11,610 nt of DNA from DASZJY01 sp036260255. Lineage in GTDB: Bacteria > Actinomycetota > Acidimicrobiia > Acidimicrobiales > AC-14. Numbering within the stretch: position 1 is the first letter of the stretch; each line of letters starts with the position of its first letter. Position numbers and translations under genes: made by a program. Where the stretch lies: positions 1 to 11,610 of the forward strand of contig DATAAF010000033.1 in the NCBI GenBank assembly GCA_036260255.1, written 5' to 3'. Shown here piece after piece: positions 1-9,004 of the stretch. The notes under the pieces are model-generated. The model ran no database searches. It was given only the letters and a program-made list of their open reading frames with translations, and was not told where the DNA came from.

Positions 1-1
1 G

Positions 2-1477
2 CAGGCCCGTCGCGACCAGGTGCTGCGGAACATGTCGAAGCACGGGTGGCTGGGGGGCGCCGAGCTGGAGTCGGCGCTGGCGTCGCCGCTCGACGTCGTT
101 CCTCGCCGTAACACCGGCCGGGGCGTGGGGTCGGCGACCAAGGCGCCGGACTTCGTCGCCTACGTGGGACGCGAGGCGGCGGAGATCGAGGCGCTCGGGT
201 CCACCCCCGACATCCGCCGCAAGCAGGCCTTCACCGGCGGGTACACGATCGAGACGACCGTCGACCTCGAGGCCACCGAGGCCGCGGTCGAGTCCGCCCG
301 CGCCGTCCTGGGCGGGCCAGGGGATCCCACGACGGCCATCGCCTCGGTCGAGCCCGGGAACGGGGCCATCCGGGTGCTGTTCGGGGGGCTGGACCCCAAC
401 CTCGAGTTCGACCCCGCCAGCCAGGGACGCCGCCAGCCCGGCTCGTCGTTCAAGCCCTACGTCTACCTGGCCATGCTCCGGGAGGGCATCGACCCCCGCA
501 GCCAGTTCGACTCCTCGTCGCCCCAGACCCTGAACTGCGCCGGCTCGTCGTGGACGGTGAGGAACTTCGAGGGCGAGGGCCGGGGGATGATCACCGCCGA
601 CGAGGCCATGACCCGCTCGGTCAACGTGGTCTTCGCCCAGCTCATGGCCCGGGTGGGGCCGGGCGACGTGCGGGACGTGGCCGAGAAGGCGGGGATCAGC
701 CGGGAGGCGCTCACTCCGCCCGAGTGCGCCATGGCCCTGGGCGGCCTCCGCCAGGGCGTCAGCCCCCTCGAGCAGGCGGCCGGGTTCGCCACCTTCGCGG
801 CCAAGGGCGTCGCCGCCGACCCCTACGCCATCGTGCGCGTCAAGGACCGCCGGGGCAACGTCGTCTACGAGCGCAAGCCCAAGACCACCCAGGCCTTCCG
901 CGACAAGGAGGTAGGGGTGCTGAACGCGGCGCTGAAGAGCGTGGTCGAGGGCGGGACGGGCACCGCCGCCGCCATCGGCCGGCCGGTCGCCGGGAAGACG
1001 GGGACGAGCGAGAACTACGGGAACGCCTGGTTCGTCGGCTACACGCCCCAGCTGTCGACCGCGGTGTGGGTCGGCCGGCCCGAGGGCGACACGCCCATGC
1101 GCGACGTCAAGGGGATCAACGTCACGGGCGGCAGCTTCCCCGCCCGCATCTTCAGCCGCTACATGCGAGCGGCGCTGGCCGGGGTGCCCGCCCAGGACCT
1201 GTACACGGCCTCGGTCGACGAGCTCAACCTCAAGGGCACGGTGTCCACCTCGCCTCCCCCTCCCCCTCCTCCCACGGTCGTTCCGCCCACGACCATGCCG
1301 CCGTCGAGCGACTACGTCTTCCCGACCACGCCGACGTCGCCTCCGCCTCCGGATATCCGCCAGACCATCCCGCCGACGACCGCACCCCGGCCGACGACCA
1401 CGACCACGGTGGCTCCGCGGCCGACGACCACCACGACCGCCGTCCCACCGCAGACGACGACAACGGCAAGGATCTAG
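2..1477 (+). CDS. Class A penicillin-binding protein (PBP1A-like), C-terminal part, 5' partial
   Basis: This is the C-terminal 491 residues of a bifunctional peptidoglycan synthase, which polymerises glycan strands and cross-links stem peptides outside the cytoplasmic membrane. The reading frame is open to the window edge, so the start, membrane anchor and most of the glycosyltransferase domain lie upstream. The first ~100 residues match the linker after that domain. The transpeptidase domain shows all three active-site motifs in order: SSFK with the acylated serine at residue ~148 (base 443), SVN at ~206 (base 617) and KTGT at ~332 (base 995), the last followed by a typical NAWFVGYTP segment. 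From residue ~410 the protein becomes a low-complexity tail with a proline run and Thr-rich repeats, common in actinobacterial cell-wall enzymes. It belongs to core cell-wall synthesis and has no evident link to the defence genes. Identification is firm; the exact PBP subclass is not. Confidence 0.95.
   Translation, partial: QARRDQVLRNMSKHGWLGGAELESALASPLDVVPRRNTGRGVGSATKAPDFVAYVGREAAEIEALGSTPDIRRKQAFTGGYTIETTVDLEATEAAVESARAVLGGPGDPTTAIASVEPGNGAIRVLFGGLDPNLEFDPASQGRRQPGSSFKPYVYLAMLREGIDPRSQFDSSSPQTLNCAGSSWTVRNFEGEGRGMITADEAMTRSVNVVFAQLMARVGPGDVRDVAEKAGISREALTPPECAMALGGLRQGVSPLEQAAGFATFAAKGVAADPYAIVRVKDRRGNVVYERKPKTTQAFRDKEVGVLNAALKSVVEGGTGTAAAIGRPVAGKTGTSENYGNAWFVGYTPQLSTAVWVGRPEGDTPMRDVKGINVTGGSFPARIFSRYMRAALAGVPAQDLYTASVDELNLKGTVSTSPPPPPPPTVVPPTTMPPSSDYVFPTTPTSPPPPDIRQTIPPTTAPRPTTTTTVAPRPTTTTTAVPPQTTTTARI
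1382..1441 (+). repeat. 30-bp tandem repeat in the Thr-rich tail of the PBP
   Basis: Two adjacent 30-bp units (1382-1411 and 1412-1441) encode APRPTTTTTV and APRPTTTTTA. The DNA units differ at a few positions, mainly at third bases. They lie in the extracytoplasmic tail, where the copy number of such units often varies between strains. Confidence 0.7.
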
Positions 1478-1510
1478 TCGGAGGTCCGCGGCGTTGTCTC
1501 CCCTCGTGCA

Positions 1511-1516
1511 TAGGGT
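1511..1516 (+). promoter_or_regulatory. Putative -10 element (TAGGGT) for a leaderless mRNA
   Basis: TAGGGT fits the actinobacterial TANNNT -10 consensus and ends 8 bases before the ATG at 1525. Transcription would then begin at or within a base or two of that ATG. No Shine-Dalgarno sequence lies in front of the ATG, which agrees with a leaderless transcript. A TTGTCT at 1494-1499 is too close (11-bp spacer) to be a normal -35 partner, so the call rests on the -10 and its spacing alone. Confidence 0.4.
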
Positions 1517-1524
1517 GAGCGGCC

Positions 1525-2658
1525 ATGGGAACCCGTAACCGCCAGCGCAGGGCGGAGAAGCATCGTCGGCGCGAGAAGGCGTCGGCCCACAGGGGCGAGC
1601 GGCGGTCGGATGCCCCGTCCGTGCGCCAGGTGATCTACGCGGCGGTGACGGCGACGTCGGAGCCGGCGTTGTACGGCGAGCTGCTGGCGGTGCTGGCCCG
1701 AGGAATGCCGCACGTCGCCGCCGAGCTGGAGGCCGTGCTCGGCGAGGCCATGCAGACGGCGCGGTCCCGGAACTGGGAGCCGGCAGAGGCCGTCCGGCAG
1801 GCCGAGCGCCACCTGGGCGCCCGTCGCGCGGCCTACGTGGGCGCCCGCCGGGGCCAGCTGACCACCATCGACGCTCTGGCCTGCGCCATCGAGGTGCTCG
1901 CTCTCCTGCTGAGCCTCCCCCCGCTGCCGTATCTGGGGGCTCCATGCCGTCCACGGGCACGGTCGGGTGACCCTCGCGTACTCGAGAAGGTCCGGGCTCT
2001 GCTGGCCAAGGCGGAGTCCACCACCTTCCCCGAGGAGGCCGAGGCGCTGTCGGCCAAGGCCCAGGAGCTCATGGCCCGCCACTCGATCGACGAGGCCATG
2101 GTCGGGCACGGTGCCGGCGACGCGCCGACGGGAGTCCGGGTGCCGATCGACGACCCGTACGCGGCGGCCAAGTCGGTGCTGCTCCACGTGCTGGCGTCGG
2201 CCAACCGCTGCCGGGCCGTGTGGTCCAAGCACCTCGGGTTGAGCACCGTGTTCGGCTTCGAGCCCGACCTCGAGTTCGTCGAGGTCCTGTACACCTCGCT
2301 GCTCCTCCAGGCCACGTCGGCCATGGTCGTCGCCGGGTCGCAGTTCGACCGCTACGGCCGCTCGCGCACCCGCTCGTTCCGCCAGTCGTTCCTCCTGGCC
2401 TACGCCAACCGCATCGGCGACCGTCTCCGGGGGGCCGAAGCGGCGGCCCGGGCGGGCGCCGCCGAGGACTACGGCGAGGCGCTCCTCCCGGTCCTCGCCG
2501 ACCGCTCCGCCGCCGTCGACTCTGCCTGTGACGACGCCTTCCCAGGCGCCGTCGACCGGTCGATGAGGATCACCAACGCCGCCGGCTGGGCCGCCGGCCG
2601 GGCCGCCGCCGACCTGGCGTCACTCTCGGGGCGCACGGAGGTCGCCACAGATCGCTGA
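1525..2658 (+). CDS. DUF2786-domain protein of unknown function
   Basis: A 377-residue protein. The N-terminus (residues 1-30) is very basic and Arg/Lys-rich, consistent with nucleic-acid binding (inference). Residues ~34-135 are Ala-rich helices of no recognised family. Residues ~152-193 match DUF2786: a VLEKVRALLAKAEST segment, then EEAEALSAKAQELMARHSID. Residues ~210-330 resemble the region that usually follows DUF2786, including an R-SFLLAYANRIGDRL stretch. The biochemical role of DUF2786 proteins is not established; they occur on bacterial chromosomes and in phages. The ATG at 1525 is chosen because a -10-like TAGGGT lies 8 bases upstream and the basic N-terminus follows directly. The 3' end runs 39 bp into the convergent jetD gene. 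A link to Wadjet is possible only by position; convergent orientation argues against one operon. Confidence 0.85.
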   Translation: MGTRNRQRRAEKHRRREKASAHRGERRSDAPSVRQVIYAAVTATSEPALYGELLAVLARGMPHVAAELEAVLGEAMQTARSRNWEPAEAVRQAERHLGARRAAYVGARRGQLTTIDALACAIEVLALLLSLPPLPYLGAPCRPRARSGDPRVLEKVRALLAKAESTTFPEEAEALSAKAQELMARHSIDEAMVGHGAGDAPTGVRVPIDDPYAAAKSVLLHVLASANRCRAVWSKHLGLSTVFGFEPDLEFVEVLYTSLLLQATSAMVVAGSQFDRYGRSRTRSFRQSFLLAYANRIGDRLRGAEAAARAGAAEDYGEALLPVLADRSAAVDSACDDAFPGAVDRSMRITNAAGWAAGRAAADLASLSGRTEVATDR

Positions 2659-3813
2659 GAGCAGCTCGCCCCGGATCTCCTCCTCGTGGACGGCCACGCC
2701 ATGGTGGGCGATGGCTTCGTGCAAGCCAGGGTCCCAGGGCGAGGGTGGCAGGCGGCCGGTGACGGGCACCCGCTCACGACGGGCGGCGACCGCCGCCAGG
2801 TAGTCCTCCGCCGTCATCCGCCACGGCGTCGTGCGGGCCCGGGCCGCCAGCCAGTTGGTGATGCTCAGGCCGCCGGAGTCGAAGTCGGCGTGCTGGGCCA
2901 GCGTGGCGCCGGCCGCCCCGAGCTGGCGGAGCAGCGTGACCACGGCGATCGACGGGCGGCCCGAGCTGCAGACCAGCGGCGGGCCGGCCCACCCGTGGGC
3001 CGCGGCCTCGCTCAGCAGCGCGGGGTTCTCGACGACGTAGGCCGCGCCACCCCTACCGAGAGGCGGGAACGGCCGGCGCCGTAGTTGCGAGAGCGTGAGC
3101 ACGGCGGGCTCTCCCTCGTCGACGGGCCGGAGGCCGAGTATGAGGACGGTCGAGGAGAGCGGGTCGGGGACCACGCCGACCTCCTCCCACAGAAGCCGGG
3201 CGCCTTCGGCGTCGGTTGCCCGCTGCCGTCCCCGGACGGCAGCGACCGAGTCGAGGACGTACCCTGCGGTAGGTCGGCCTCGGTCGAGGGCATGGGCGTC
3301 GCCGAGCAGGTCGGCGGCGAGGGCGGCGAGGCCGATCCCGTCGGCGGGGAGGGCGGCCAGCACGGTGAGGGCCCGGGTGAGCCGCCGGCGATGGGCGTCG
3401 AGGTCACCGGCCGGGATGCCGGCGGCGCGGACCGACTGCACCCAGGGGGCGATGAGCGAGGGGGCGCCGGCCGCCAGCGGCAGGCGAACCGCAGCATCGG
3501 CGAACCACGTCCAGAGCTCCTCGCGCAACCGCTGCGTTGCCAGGCGGGCCGCCCGCCGGTCGCTGATCGGCCCGAGGCGCTCCTCGACCACCGGCCTGAG
3601 GTCGCTGACGCCGCAGGCCGCGGCCAAGCGGTCGACCCGGAGGCGAGCCGTCGCCTTGGGCAGCCGGTCCATCCCCAGCAGGTCGGCGACGGCTCGCCGC
3701 TGCGTCGACGTGAGGTCGCGGAGCGTGATGAACACCGGCGGCCTCCCCTCGCCGAGGCGACGGGCGAGCTCGGCCCACACCGGTGCCAGCTCCGGCCGGT
3801 CGAGCGGGGTCAC
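2620..3813 (-). CDS. jetD: Wadjet type II nuclease subunit JetD (DUF3323/DUF2399, TIGR02679-like)
   Basis: The predicted DNA-cleaving subunit of Wadjet, 397 residues, about the usual family length. In studied Wadjet systems JetD cuts closed circular DNA once the JetABC motor has extruded the plasmid into a loop. The N-terminal half (~1-200) is helical, with a VFITLRDLTSTQRRAVADLLG segment in two parts typical of the DUF3323 side. The C-terminal half (~220-397) is the Toprim-like DUF2399 part: acidic Glu262 in VVENP, then VCSSGRPS at ~281-288, then HADFDSGG at 308-315 giving the Asp310/Asp312 pair. These are the expected metal-binding residues, and all are present. The GTG start at 3813 overlaps the jetC stop by 4 bases (GTGA), indicating translational coupling; no strong Shine-Dalgarno sequence is seen. 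It is the last gene of the operon. Its final 39 bp are antisense to the end of the DUF2786 gene. Confidence 0.93.
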   Translation of the reverse strand: MTPLDRPELAPVWAELARRLGEGRPPVFITLRDLTSTQRRAVADLLGMDRLPKATARLRVDRLAAACGVSDLRPVVEERLGPISDRRAARLATQRLREELWTWFADAAVRLPLAAGAPSLIAPWVQSVRAAGIPAGDLDAHRRRLTRALTVLAALPADGIGLAALAADLLGDAHALDRGRPTAGYVLDSVAAVRGRQRATDAEGARLLWEEVGVVPDPLSSTVLILGLRPVDEGEPAVLTLSQLRRRPFPPLGRGGAAYVVENPALLSEAAAHGWAGPPLVCSSGRPSIAVVTLLRQLGAAGATLAQHADFDSGGLSITNWLAARARTTPWRMTAEDYLAAVAARRERVPVTGRLPPSPWDPGLHEAIAHHGVAVHEEEIRGELLSAICGDLRAPRE

Positions 3814-6800
3814 GCCGCGGTCGGGTCGAGCTCCCGCCGCCTACCGTCCCAGGTGAACCGGGTGGACGTTACCGGCTCGTCACCCACGGCCGGGTGGAGG
3901 TGGTGGATGGCGATCCCGTCGAGCGACGCGTATTGGCACCACTCGTGGTCGCTGGTGAAGACGGCGTCGAGGTCCCATGCTGTGAACGTCCCGAACAGCT
4001 GGGCCCGGTTGTGCCCGTCGACCCCGGCGAACAGCTCGTCGAGCAGGATCAGGCGGGGGCAGCCCGCCGGCCGGCCGTCGACGTCGGTGTAGTGGGCCGC
4101 GATCGACGCAAGCATGGGCAAGTGCAGCGCGACCGACCGCTCACCCGTCGAAAGTCGCTGGAGTCGCTTCGCTGTCGCCGGCTGGAAGCCCTCCCAGTCG
4201 CGGTGAGCCAGCTGAAGGGTGAAGCGGTGCCAGGCCCGGTAGTCGAGGGTCTCCCGCAGCCGGGCCTCCCAGGATGCGTTGGCCTCCAGCTCGGCGCGCG
4301 CCTGGTCGACCCGGGCCCGGACGAAGTCCTGGAGCGACGCCCGTTCCTCGTCGGAAAGGCCGGCCGGGTCGCGCAGGAGCAGGGTCCGCGCCGCCTTCAC
4401 CGCTTGGGGCTGGTCGTCGTCGACCTCCCACTTCAGGCGCACCTGGACGCCACCGGCCACCGACCGCACCTCGCCGAGCTGGCGGTTGATGCCGTCCACC
4501 AGCTGGTTGGACAGCCGGATGCGATCGGCGAGGGCCTGCCGCACGCTGCCGGCCAGGGTCTGCTCGAACAGGCGCTCTTCGTCGGCGGCCAGCTCGGCCC
4601 GGCCCTCGGCCAGCTCGGCGGCCAGGGCCCGGGCCTGCTCCCGTACAGCCCGGCGGATCCCTCCTGCGGTCGCCCGGAGGACCCACCATCCCTCGGCGGC
4701 CATCTCCCGGGCCAGGTCCACCCGGCTGCCCAGGGCGGCGCGGGCGTGGTGCAGGCGTTCCTCGACCCGCGCCGACGCCCGGTCGACGGACTGGTCGTCG
4801 GCCGCCTCCGTCCCGAGCTCGGCAGCCAGCGCCCGGGCGGCGTCGAGTACGGCCGTCACCCCGTCGAGGGTCGCGACTGTCGGTACCACGCCAGTGTCGG
4901 CCACGATGCCGTCGGAGACGAGGGCGACGAACTTCCGGTGGGCCCGCGCCCGCTCCTCGTCGGCCTGAGCTCGGGCCGTCTCCGCCTGGGCCAGCTCGTT
5001 CTCCAGTTTCCCGATCTGGCGCTGCATCTGCGGACGCAGCTCCGACAGCTCCCGCTGGCGGTCCCTGCCACGGCGCCGCCCGACGTCCAGCCTGGTGATG
5101 CGGTCGAGGACGACCTTGTACTCCGTGCCGATCGTCGACTCGAGCGTGGCCAGTCTCACCTCGACCTCGGCCGCCGCCCGTTCGGTGGCCTTCACGTTGC
5201 CGGCGGCATCCGCAGCCGCGGCCGCCGCCCGGTCGGCGTCCTCGGCCGCCCGGCGGTGGTGCCGCTCGACCGCGGCCAGGTCCCTGGCCCGGCGGGCCCA
5301 CGTCCCGGCCGCCCCTTCGAGCGCGGTGAGGGCAGCGACGACCTCCTCGACGCCGTCGGCGGTGGTCGGCAGCTGGTAGCGGTCGCCGAGCGTGGCCAGG
5401 AGACGCAGGGCCCGGCGCACGGCGTCCTCGGCCTCGGCCAGCGCCGTCCGGCTGGCGACCAGGCGGTCCTCCGCCTCGGCCAGCCGGGCCTCTGCCAGCT
5501 CCACCCGGCGCGCCGCGTCGTTGACTGGGTCGCCGTCGGGACAGGCGTCAAGATCGGCCAGCGCCGCCTCGACCCGGGCGTCCATGGCCGCGGCGTCCCG
5601 GCCGATGCCGGCCAGCCCGGCGTCGGCCTCGGCCAGTGCCGCCTCCACCTGGGCCAGCCGGGCCAGCCGGTGGCGTTCCTGGGCCGCGGCGCCCAGCAGC
5701 TCGGCCGGGCGCACCGAGCCCCGGCCGGTCGCCGGGCCTAGGCGGAACGTCCCGTCCGTGCAGACGATGACCTCGGGCCCGTCTCCCAGCGACGACCCGA
5801 CGGCGATCGACGCCAGGACGCCTGCGACGGCGTCGTCGAGCGGCAGCAGGAAGTCGGCCACCGTCGGGCCCTCGACGGGTCGGCGGCCGAGGACAATGTC
5901 GGCGCTGCCGTCCGGCAGGTCGACCGAGCCGTCGGGCGTCACCCATGCGTCGAGCAGGCCGGCCGCCTCGAGCGCCGCCTCCAGTCCGTCGACGTCCCCC
6001 GCCGGCACCCATTCGGGCACGTCGACCAGCCGCCACAGCGGCGCCCCCGCCCGGCCGGCCCGATCGGTGCGCCACGAAGGCGGGAGGGGATCGACGAGGC
6101 GGCCCTCGGCCAGGCGGTCGCGCTCCTCGGCGAGGTCCGCTGCCGTCGCCTCGATCTCGCTGCGGGCAGTGGCGAGGGCGTGGCGGGCGACGGCGTGCTC
6201 GGCACGGAGGTCGGCGGCGAGCGATCGTGCCGCGGCTATCACCTCGGCCGGGTCGGCCGACGGGGAGGGGATGGCGGCCTGCACGCGCTCCACGCCGGCG
6301 GCTGCGCACGAAGCCACCCACGACACCACCGCGTTCGAGTAGGCGGCGACGGCGTCACCGTGGGCCGCCCGTGCCGTGCGGCGAGCGCCGAACCGGTCGT
6401 CGACTGCGGCCTGGTCGCTCTCGACCCTCGTCTCGGCGAAGACCCGTTGCTGCACCGCCCGCTCGTGATCGCGTAGGGCGGCCCGGACCTCCTCGATCAG
6501 CTGACGGCGCGACCGCACCCAGGCCCGCAACAGGCGCTCGCCGTCGTCGGCGCCGGACGCCTGCGCCTCCGTCGCCACGCTGTCGGCCGCCACCGGCACG
6601 GCTGCCCGCCGCAGGTCGGCGGCGGCCAGTTCCAAGTTGCCCGCCGTCGTCTGCCGCTCCCCCTCGAGCTCCCGAAGGACGGCGGCCTGGCGCTCGCTCT
6701 CACACCGGCGGTCTTCGGCGGTACGGCGGTCGCGCTCGACGAGCTCGCGGAGGCGGCCCGACTCGGAGCGCAGGTCGTCGAGCTTGGCCCCGTCGCGGTA

Positions 6801-7805
6801 GGCGTCGCTGGCCTTGAGCGCCTCGACCTCGGTGTCGACGTCGGCCAGACGCGCGGCGAGCGCGACGGCCTCCATCTCGACCGCCTCGGCCTCGGCTCGC
6901 GCCGCTTCGAGGGTGGCGGCCGCCGTCCGCTCGGCCCGGGTGACGTCGTCCCGGCGAGTCTCGGCCCGGCGCACCTGCCCGCCCACCGCGGCGGTCAGCG
7001 CCCGCGCGTAGTCGCGCTGGCGGGCGGCGAGGGTGCGAACCTCGGCCAGCTCCGCCTCCAGGGCCTTCAGCTCGTCGCGCCGGCGGTCGAGGCGCTCGAA
7101 CCCCTCCGCCACCACGGCGAGGTCGTGGTCGTCGAGCGGTGGCAGCGCCTCCGAGAGGACCTCGGACAGCTTGGCCAGGTCGAGGTTCTGCGACAGCTTC
7201 TCCTTGCGCAGGGCGAGGAGCGCAGTGATCACCGACGTGTATCGGTCGGCACCGAAGCCCGGGAACAACGCCTCCCGGACCGCGGCCCGGTGCTCGTCGG
7301 CCGACGAGTGGACCCGGCCTCGGTCACCCAGGGCCTCCACCAGCGCCTTCCGGGACAGCGGCGCCCGGTTCACGTCGAGGAGGGTGAAGTCGGTGCCGAC
7401 GGCGAGGGCGGTGGTGAAGAAGTCGGTGTCCGCCTTGTGGGTGGCCGAGGAGGCTCGGATGCGCACGCCGGCGGTGAACACCTCGTCGCCCCGTCGGAGC
7501 TCGACCCAGGCGAACCCGGCGCGTGTGGGTTCCACCGCCCCGGTCATCACCCTGTCGTACAGCCCTCCCCGTGCCTTGGCCGCCGACGTGAGCTTGCTCG
7601 GCGAGGCGTCGCCGTCGAGCAGGAAGGGGAGCAGCAGCTCCAGCGCCATCGACTTGCCGGAGCCGTTGGCGCCTCGTAGCAGGAGGCGGCCGTGATGAAA
7701 GGTGAAGGTCTCGTCCCAGTAGCGCCAGAGGTTGACGAGGCCGGCGCGGGTCGGCCGCCAGCGGTCGGTGCCGGTGACGGGCAGGACGGTGACCGAGTCG
7801 TTCAT
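3810..7805 (-). CDS. jetC: Wadjet type II SMC-like ATPase JetC (SbcC/Rad50-like, TIGR02680-like)
   Basis: A 1331-residue structural-maintenance-of-chromosomes-type ATPase, predicted to dimerise and extrude plasmid DNA loops with JetA and JetB. The N-terminal head has Walker A GANGSGKS at residues 45-52. Long Ala/Glu/Arg-rich heptad coiled coils follow (~240-570 and ~720-1170), flanking a globular hinge-like insert at ~585-715 that contains a DVPEWVP start and an LLDAWV segment. The C-terminal head has the ABC signature LSTGERS at ~1218 and Walker B RLILLDE at 1251-1257, followed by the LFAGVD loop and VFTSDHEW. Both nucleotide-binding halves are therefore intact. The ATG at 7805 is chosen because AAGGAG lies just upstream and the codon overlaps the jetB stop as ATGA. 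The same frame stays open for another ~1 kb upstream, but that stretch is antisense-like low-complexity translation inside jetB and is not coding. Length and architecture fit the family. Confidence 0.95.
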   Translation of the reverse strand: MNDSVTVLPVTGTDRWRPTRAGLVNLWRYWDETFTFHHGRLLLRGANGSGKSMALELLLPFLLDGDASPSKLTSAAKARGGLYDRVMTGAVEPTRAGFAWVELRRGDEVFTAGVRIRASSATHKADTDFFTTALAVGTDFTLLDVNRAPLSRKALVEALGDRGRVHSSADEHRAAVREALFPGFGADRYTSVITALLALRKEKLSQNLDLAKLSEVLSEALPPLDDHDLAVVAEGFERLDRRRDELKALEAELAEVRTLAARQRDYARALTAAVGGQVRRAETRRDDVTRAERTAAATLEAARAEAEAVEMEAVALAARLADVDTEVEALKASDAYRDGAKLDDLRSESGRLRELVERDRRTAEDRRCESERQAAVLRELEGERQTTAGNLELAAADLRRAAVPVAADSVATEAQASGADDGERLLRAWVRSRRQLIEEVRAALRDHERAVQQRVFAETRVESDQAAVDDRFGARRTARAAHGDAVAAYSNAVVSWVASCAAAGVERVQAAIPSPSADPAEVIAAARSLAADLRAEHAVARHALATARSEIEATAADLAEERDRLAEGRLVDPLPPSWRTDRAGRAGAPLWRLVDVPEWVPAGDVDGLEAALEAAGLLDAWVTPDGSVDLPDGSADIVLGRRPVEGPTVADFLLPLDDAVAGVLASIAVGSSLGDGPEVIVCTDGTFRLGPATGRGSVRPAELLGAAAQERHRLARLAQVEAALAEADAGLAGIGRDAAAMDARVEAALADLDACPDGDPVNDAARRVELAEARLAEAEDRLVASRTALAEAEDAVRRALRLLATLGDRYQLPTTADGVEEVVAALTALEGAAGTWARRARDLAAVERHHRRAAEDADRAAAAAADAAGNVKATERAAAEVEVRLATLESTIGTEYKVVLDRITRLDVGRRRGRDRQRELSELRPQMQRQIGKLENELAQAETARAQADEERARAHRKFVALVSDGIVADTGVVPTVATLDGVTAVLDAARALAAELGTEAADDQSVDRASARVEERLHHARAALGSRVDLAREMAAEGWWVLRATAGGIRRAVREQARALAAELAEGRAELAADEERLFEQTLAGSVRQALADRIRLSNQLVDGINRQLGEVRSVAGGVQVRLKWEVDDDQPQAVKAARTLLLRDPAGLSDEERASLQDFVRARVDQARAELEANASWEARLRETLDYRAWHRFTLQLAHRDWEGFQPATAKRLQRLSTGERSVALHLPMLASIAAHYTDVDGRPAGCPRLILLDELFAGVDGHNRAQLFGTFTAWDLDAVFTSDHEWCQYASLDGIAIHHLHPAVGDEPVTSTRFTWDGRRRELDPTAA

Positions 7806-9004
7806 GCGTCTCCTTCGAACAGCGTCGGTGCAGAGACGGTGGGCTTCCCGAGGCGGTAGCGGGCCAGGGCCGGCCGGGCGACGACCCTGCCGCCCGGCTC
7901 CCGCAGGGCGAGGCCGAAGCCGACGAGCAGGTCGACGGCCTCGTCGGCCAGGCGGTCGGGGCCGTCGCCCTCCCGGTGGCTCCTGGCCCACCCCGGGAAC
8001 CGGTTCAGCACCGCGTCGACCTCCCGGCGCACGGCCGAGGGCTCGAGTACGCCCGGGGGCTCGGCCAGACGGTCGAGGAGCAGGAGGGCGAGCTGGTGGG
8101 CGTTGCCCGAGGGCGCGGGAAAGGGGCGGTCGGTGGCGATGCCCTCGGGATCGACGGCAAGGAGGCCCTCGGCCCGTTCCTCGAGCTCGAAGCCGGCCTC
8201 GGCCACCCTGTCGCGGAGCCATTTGCGGCCGGACGGCGTAGCCAGGTAGTCGCGCTCGGTCGGGCTCAGGTCGTCGAAGTACGTGACAGGGTCGTCGAGG
8301 AGGCGCCGGGCGAGCGTGTGGCGGGCCCAGCGCATGCGCTGGTCGGCGTCTCCCGAAGTCGGATCGTGCCGGGCCTCGCCGTAGCGCGGCTCGGCCACCA
8401 GGGCGGCCGTGGCCGATTCGACGTCGAGCCCCTCGGCGAGGGTGCTCGGGGCGGTCGCACTGCTGATCATGCGATGGAGGCGCGCCGTGTCCGCCGTGAG
8501 CAGGGCATTGCCCTGCGCACTCTCGAGGAAGGCGTCGACCTCGCCGCCCCTCGTGCGTAGCACGCCCCACGCCATGAGGGCGCGAAGCGCGTCGACGAAC
8601 GCGGCCCGCTCGCCGTGGCGGCTGGTGTCCAAGCCGCCGAGCGCCCTGGCCAGCAGGCCGACGGTCGTCACCGGGTGCTTGACCAGCTCGGCGCAGACCA
8701 GGCACAGGAGCTGGTACCGGCGACGGTCGAACGGCTGCTTCAGGCCGCGGTTGCGACGGAGCGGTCGGCTGGCGTCGACCTGGGCCGCCCGCTTCGAGAG
8801 CCTGGCGAAGCCGCCGGCGACGTCGACCACCAGTGCCCATCCGCAGGACGACTCGAACCACTCGGTCAGCGAATGCTGGTGGCGGGCGACGAGCCGGAAC
8901 GTGTCGCGATCGGCGTCGACGTCCACCAGCGGCGTGGCCAGCAGGTGACGGATGGCCCGCGACCGCTCGGCCGCCAGGTGCTCGGCGAGGGCCGGCTCAC
9001 CCAC
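7802..9004 (-). CDS. jetB: Wadjet type II subunit JetB (DUF2398, TIGR02678-like, KITE-like)
   Basis: A 400-residue winged-helix protein. In Wadjet complexes JetB is the MukE/KITE-like partner that binds the kleisin JetA and helps regulate the JetC motor. The N-terminal third has the DUF2398 pattern: RAIRHLLATPLVD, then FRLVARHQHSLTEWF, then a GWALVVDV strand and an ARLSKRA stretch, then PFDRRRYQLLCLVCAEL at ~93-109. The middle contains a MRWARHTLARRLLDDP segment and the C-terminus an EAVDLLVGFGLALR helix. I use GTG at 9004 because a clear GGAGG lies 6 bases upstream. A TTG further upstream at 9037 would add 11 residues but lacks such support. The start overlaps the jetA stop by 8 bases and the stop overlaps the jetC ATG by 4, so translation of the three is probably coupled. 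No catalytic residues are expected. Confidence 0.93.
   Translation of the reverse strand: MGEPALAEHLAAERSRAIRHLLATPLVDVDADRDTFRLVARHQHSLTEWFESSCGWALVVDVAGGFARLSKRAAQVDASRPLRRNRGLKQPFDRRRYQLLCLVCAELVKHPVTTVGLLARALGGLDTSRHGERAAFVDALRALMAWGVLRTRGGEVDAFLESAQGNALLTADTARLHRMISSATAPSTLAEGLDVESATAALVAEPRYGEARHDPTSGDADQRMRWARHTLARRLLDDPVTYFDDLSPTERDYLATPSGRKWLRDRVAEAGFELEERAEGLLAVDPEGIATDRPFPAPSGNAHQLALLLLDRLAEPPGVLEPSAVRREVDAVLNRFPGWARSHREGDGPDRLADEAVDLLVGFGLALREPGGRVVARPALARYRLGKPTVSAPTLFEGDA

Noticed and set aside
1255..1441. CRISPR-like or regulatory repeats
   Set aside because: The repeats are in frame and encode a Pro/Thr-rich protein tail; there are no spacers.
3783..5741. Long plus-strand open frame (652 codons) across jetC and jetD
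   Set aside because: It is antisense to clearly homologous jetC/jetD coding sequence, consists of low-complexity Gly/Arg/Pro/Leu sequence, and is open only because stop codons are rare at this GC content.
7806..8861. Open extension of the jetC frame upstream of its ATG
   Set aside because: The extra ~350 residues are Arg/Pro/Gly-rich out-of-frame translation of jetB. The ATG at 7805 has a Shine-Dalgarno sequence, a 4-base overlap with jetB, and the family's usual start.
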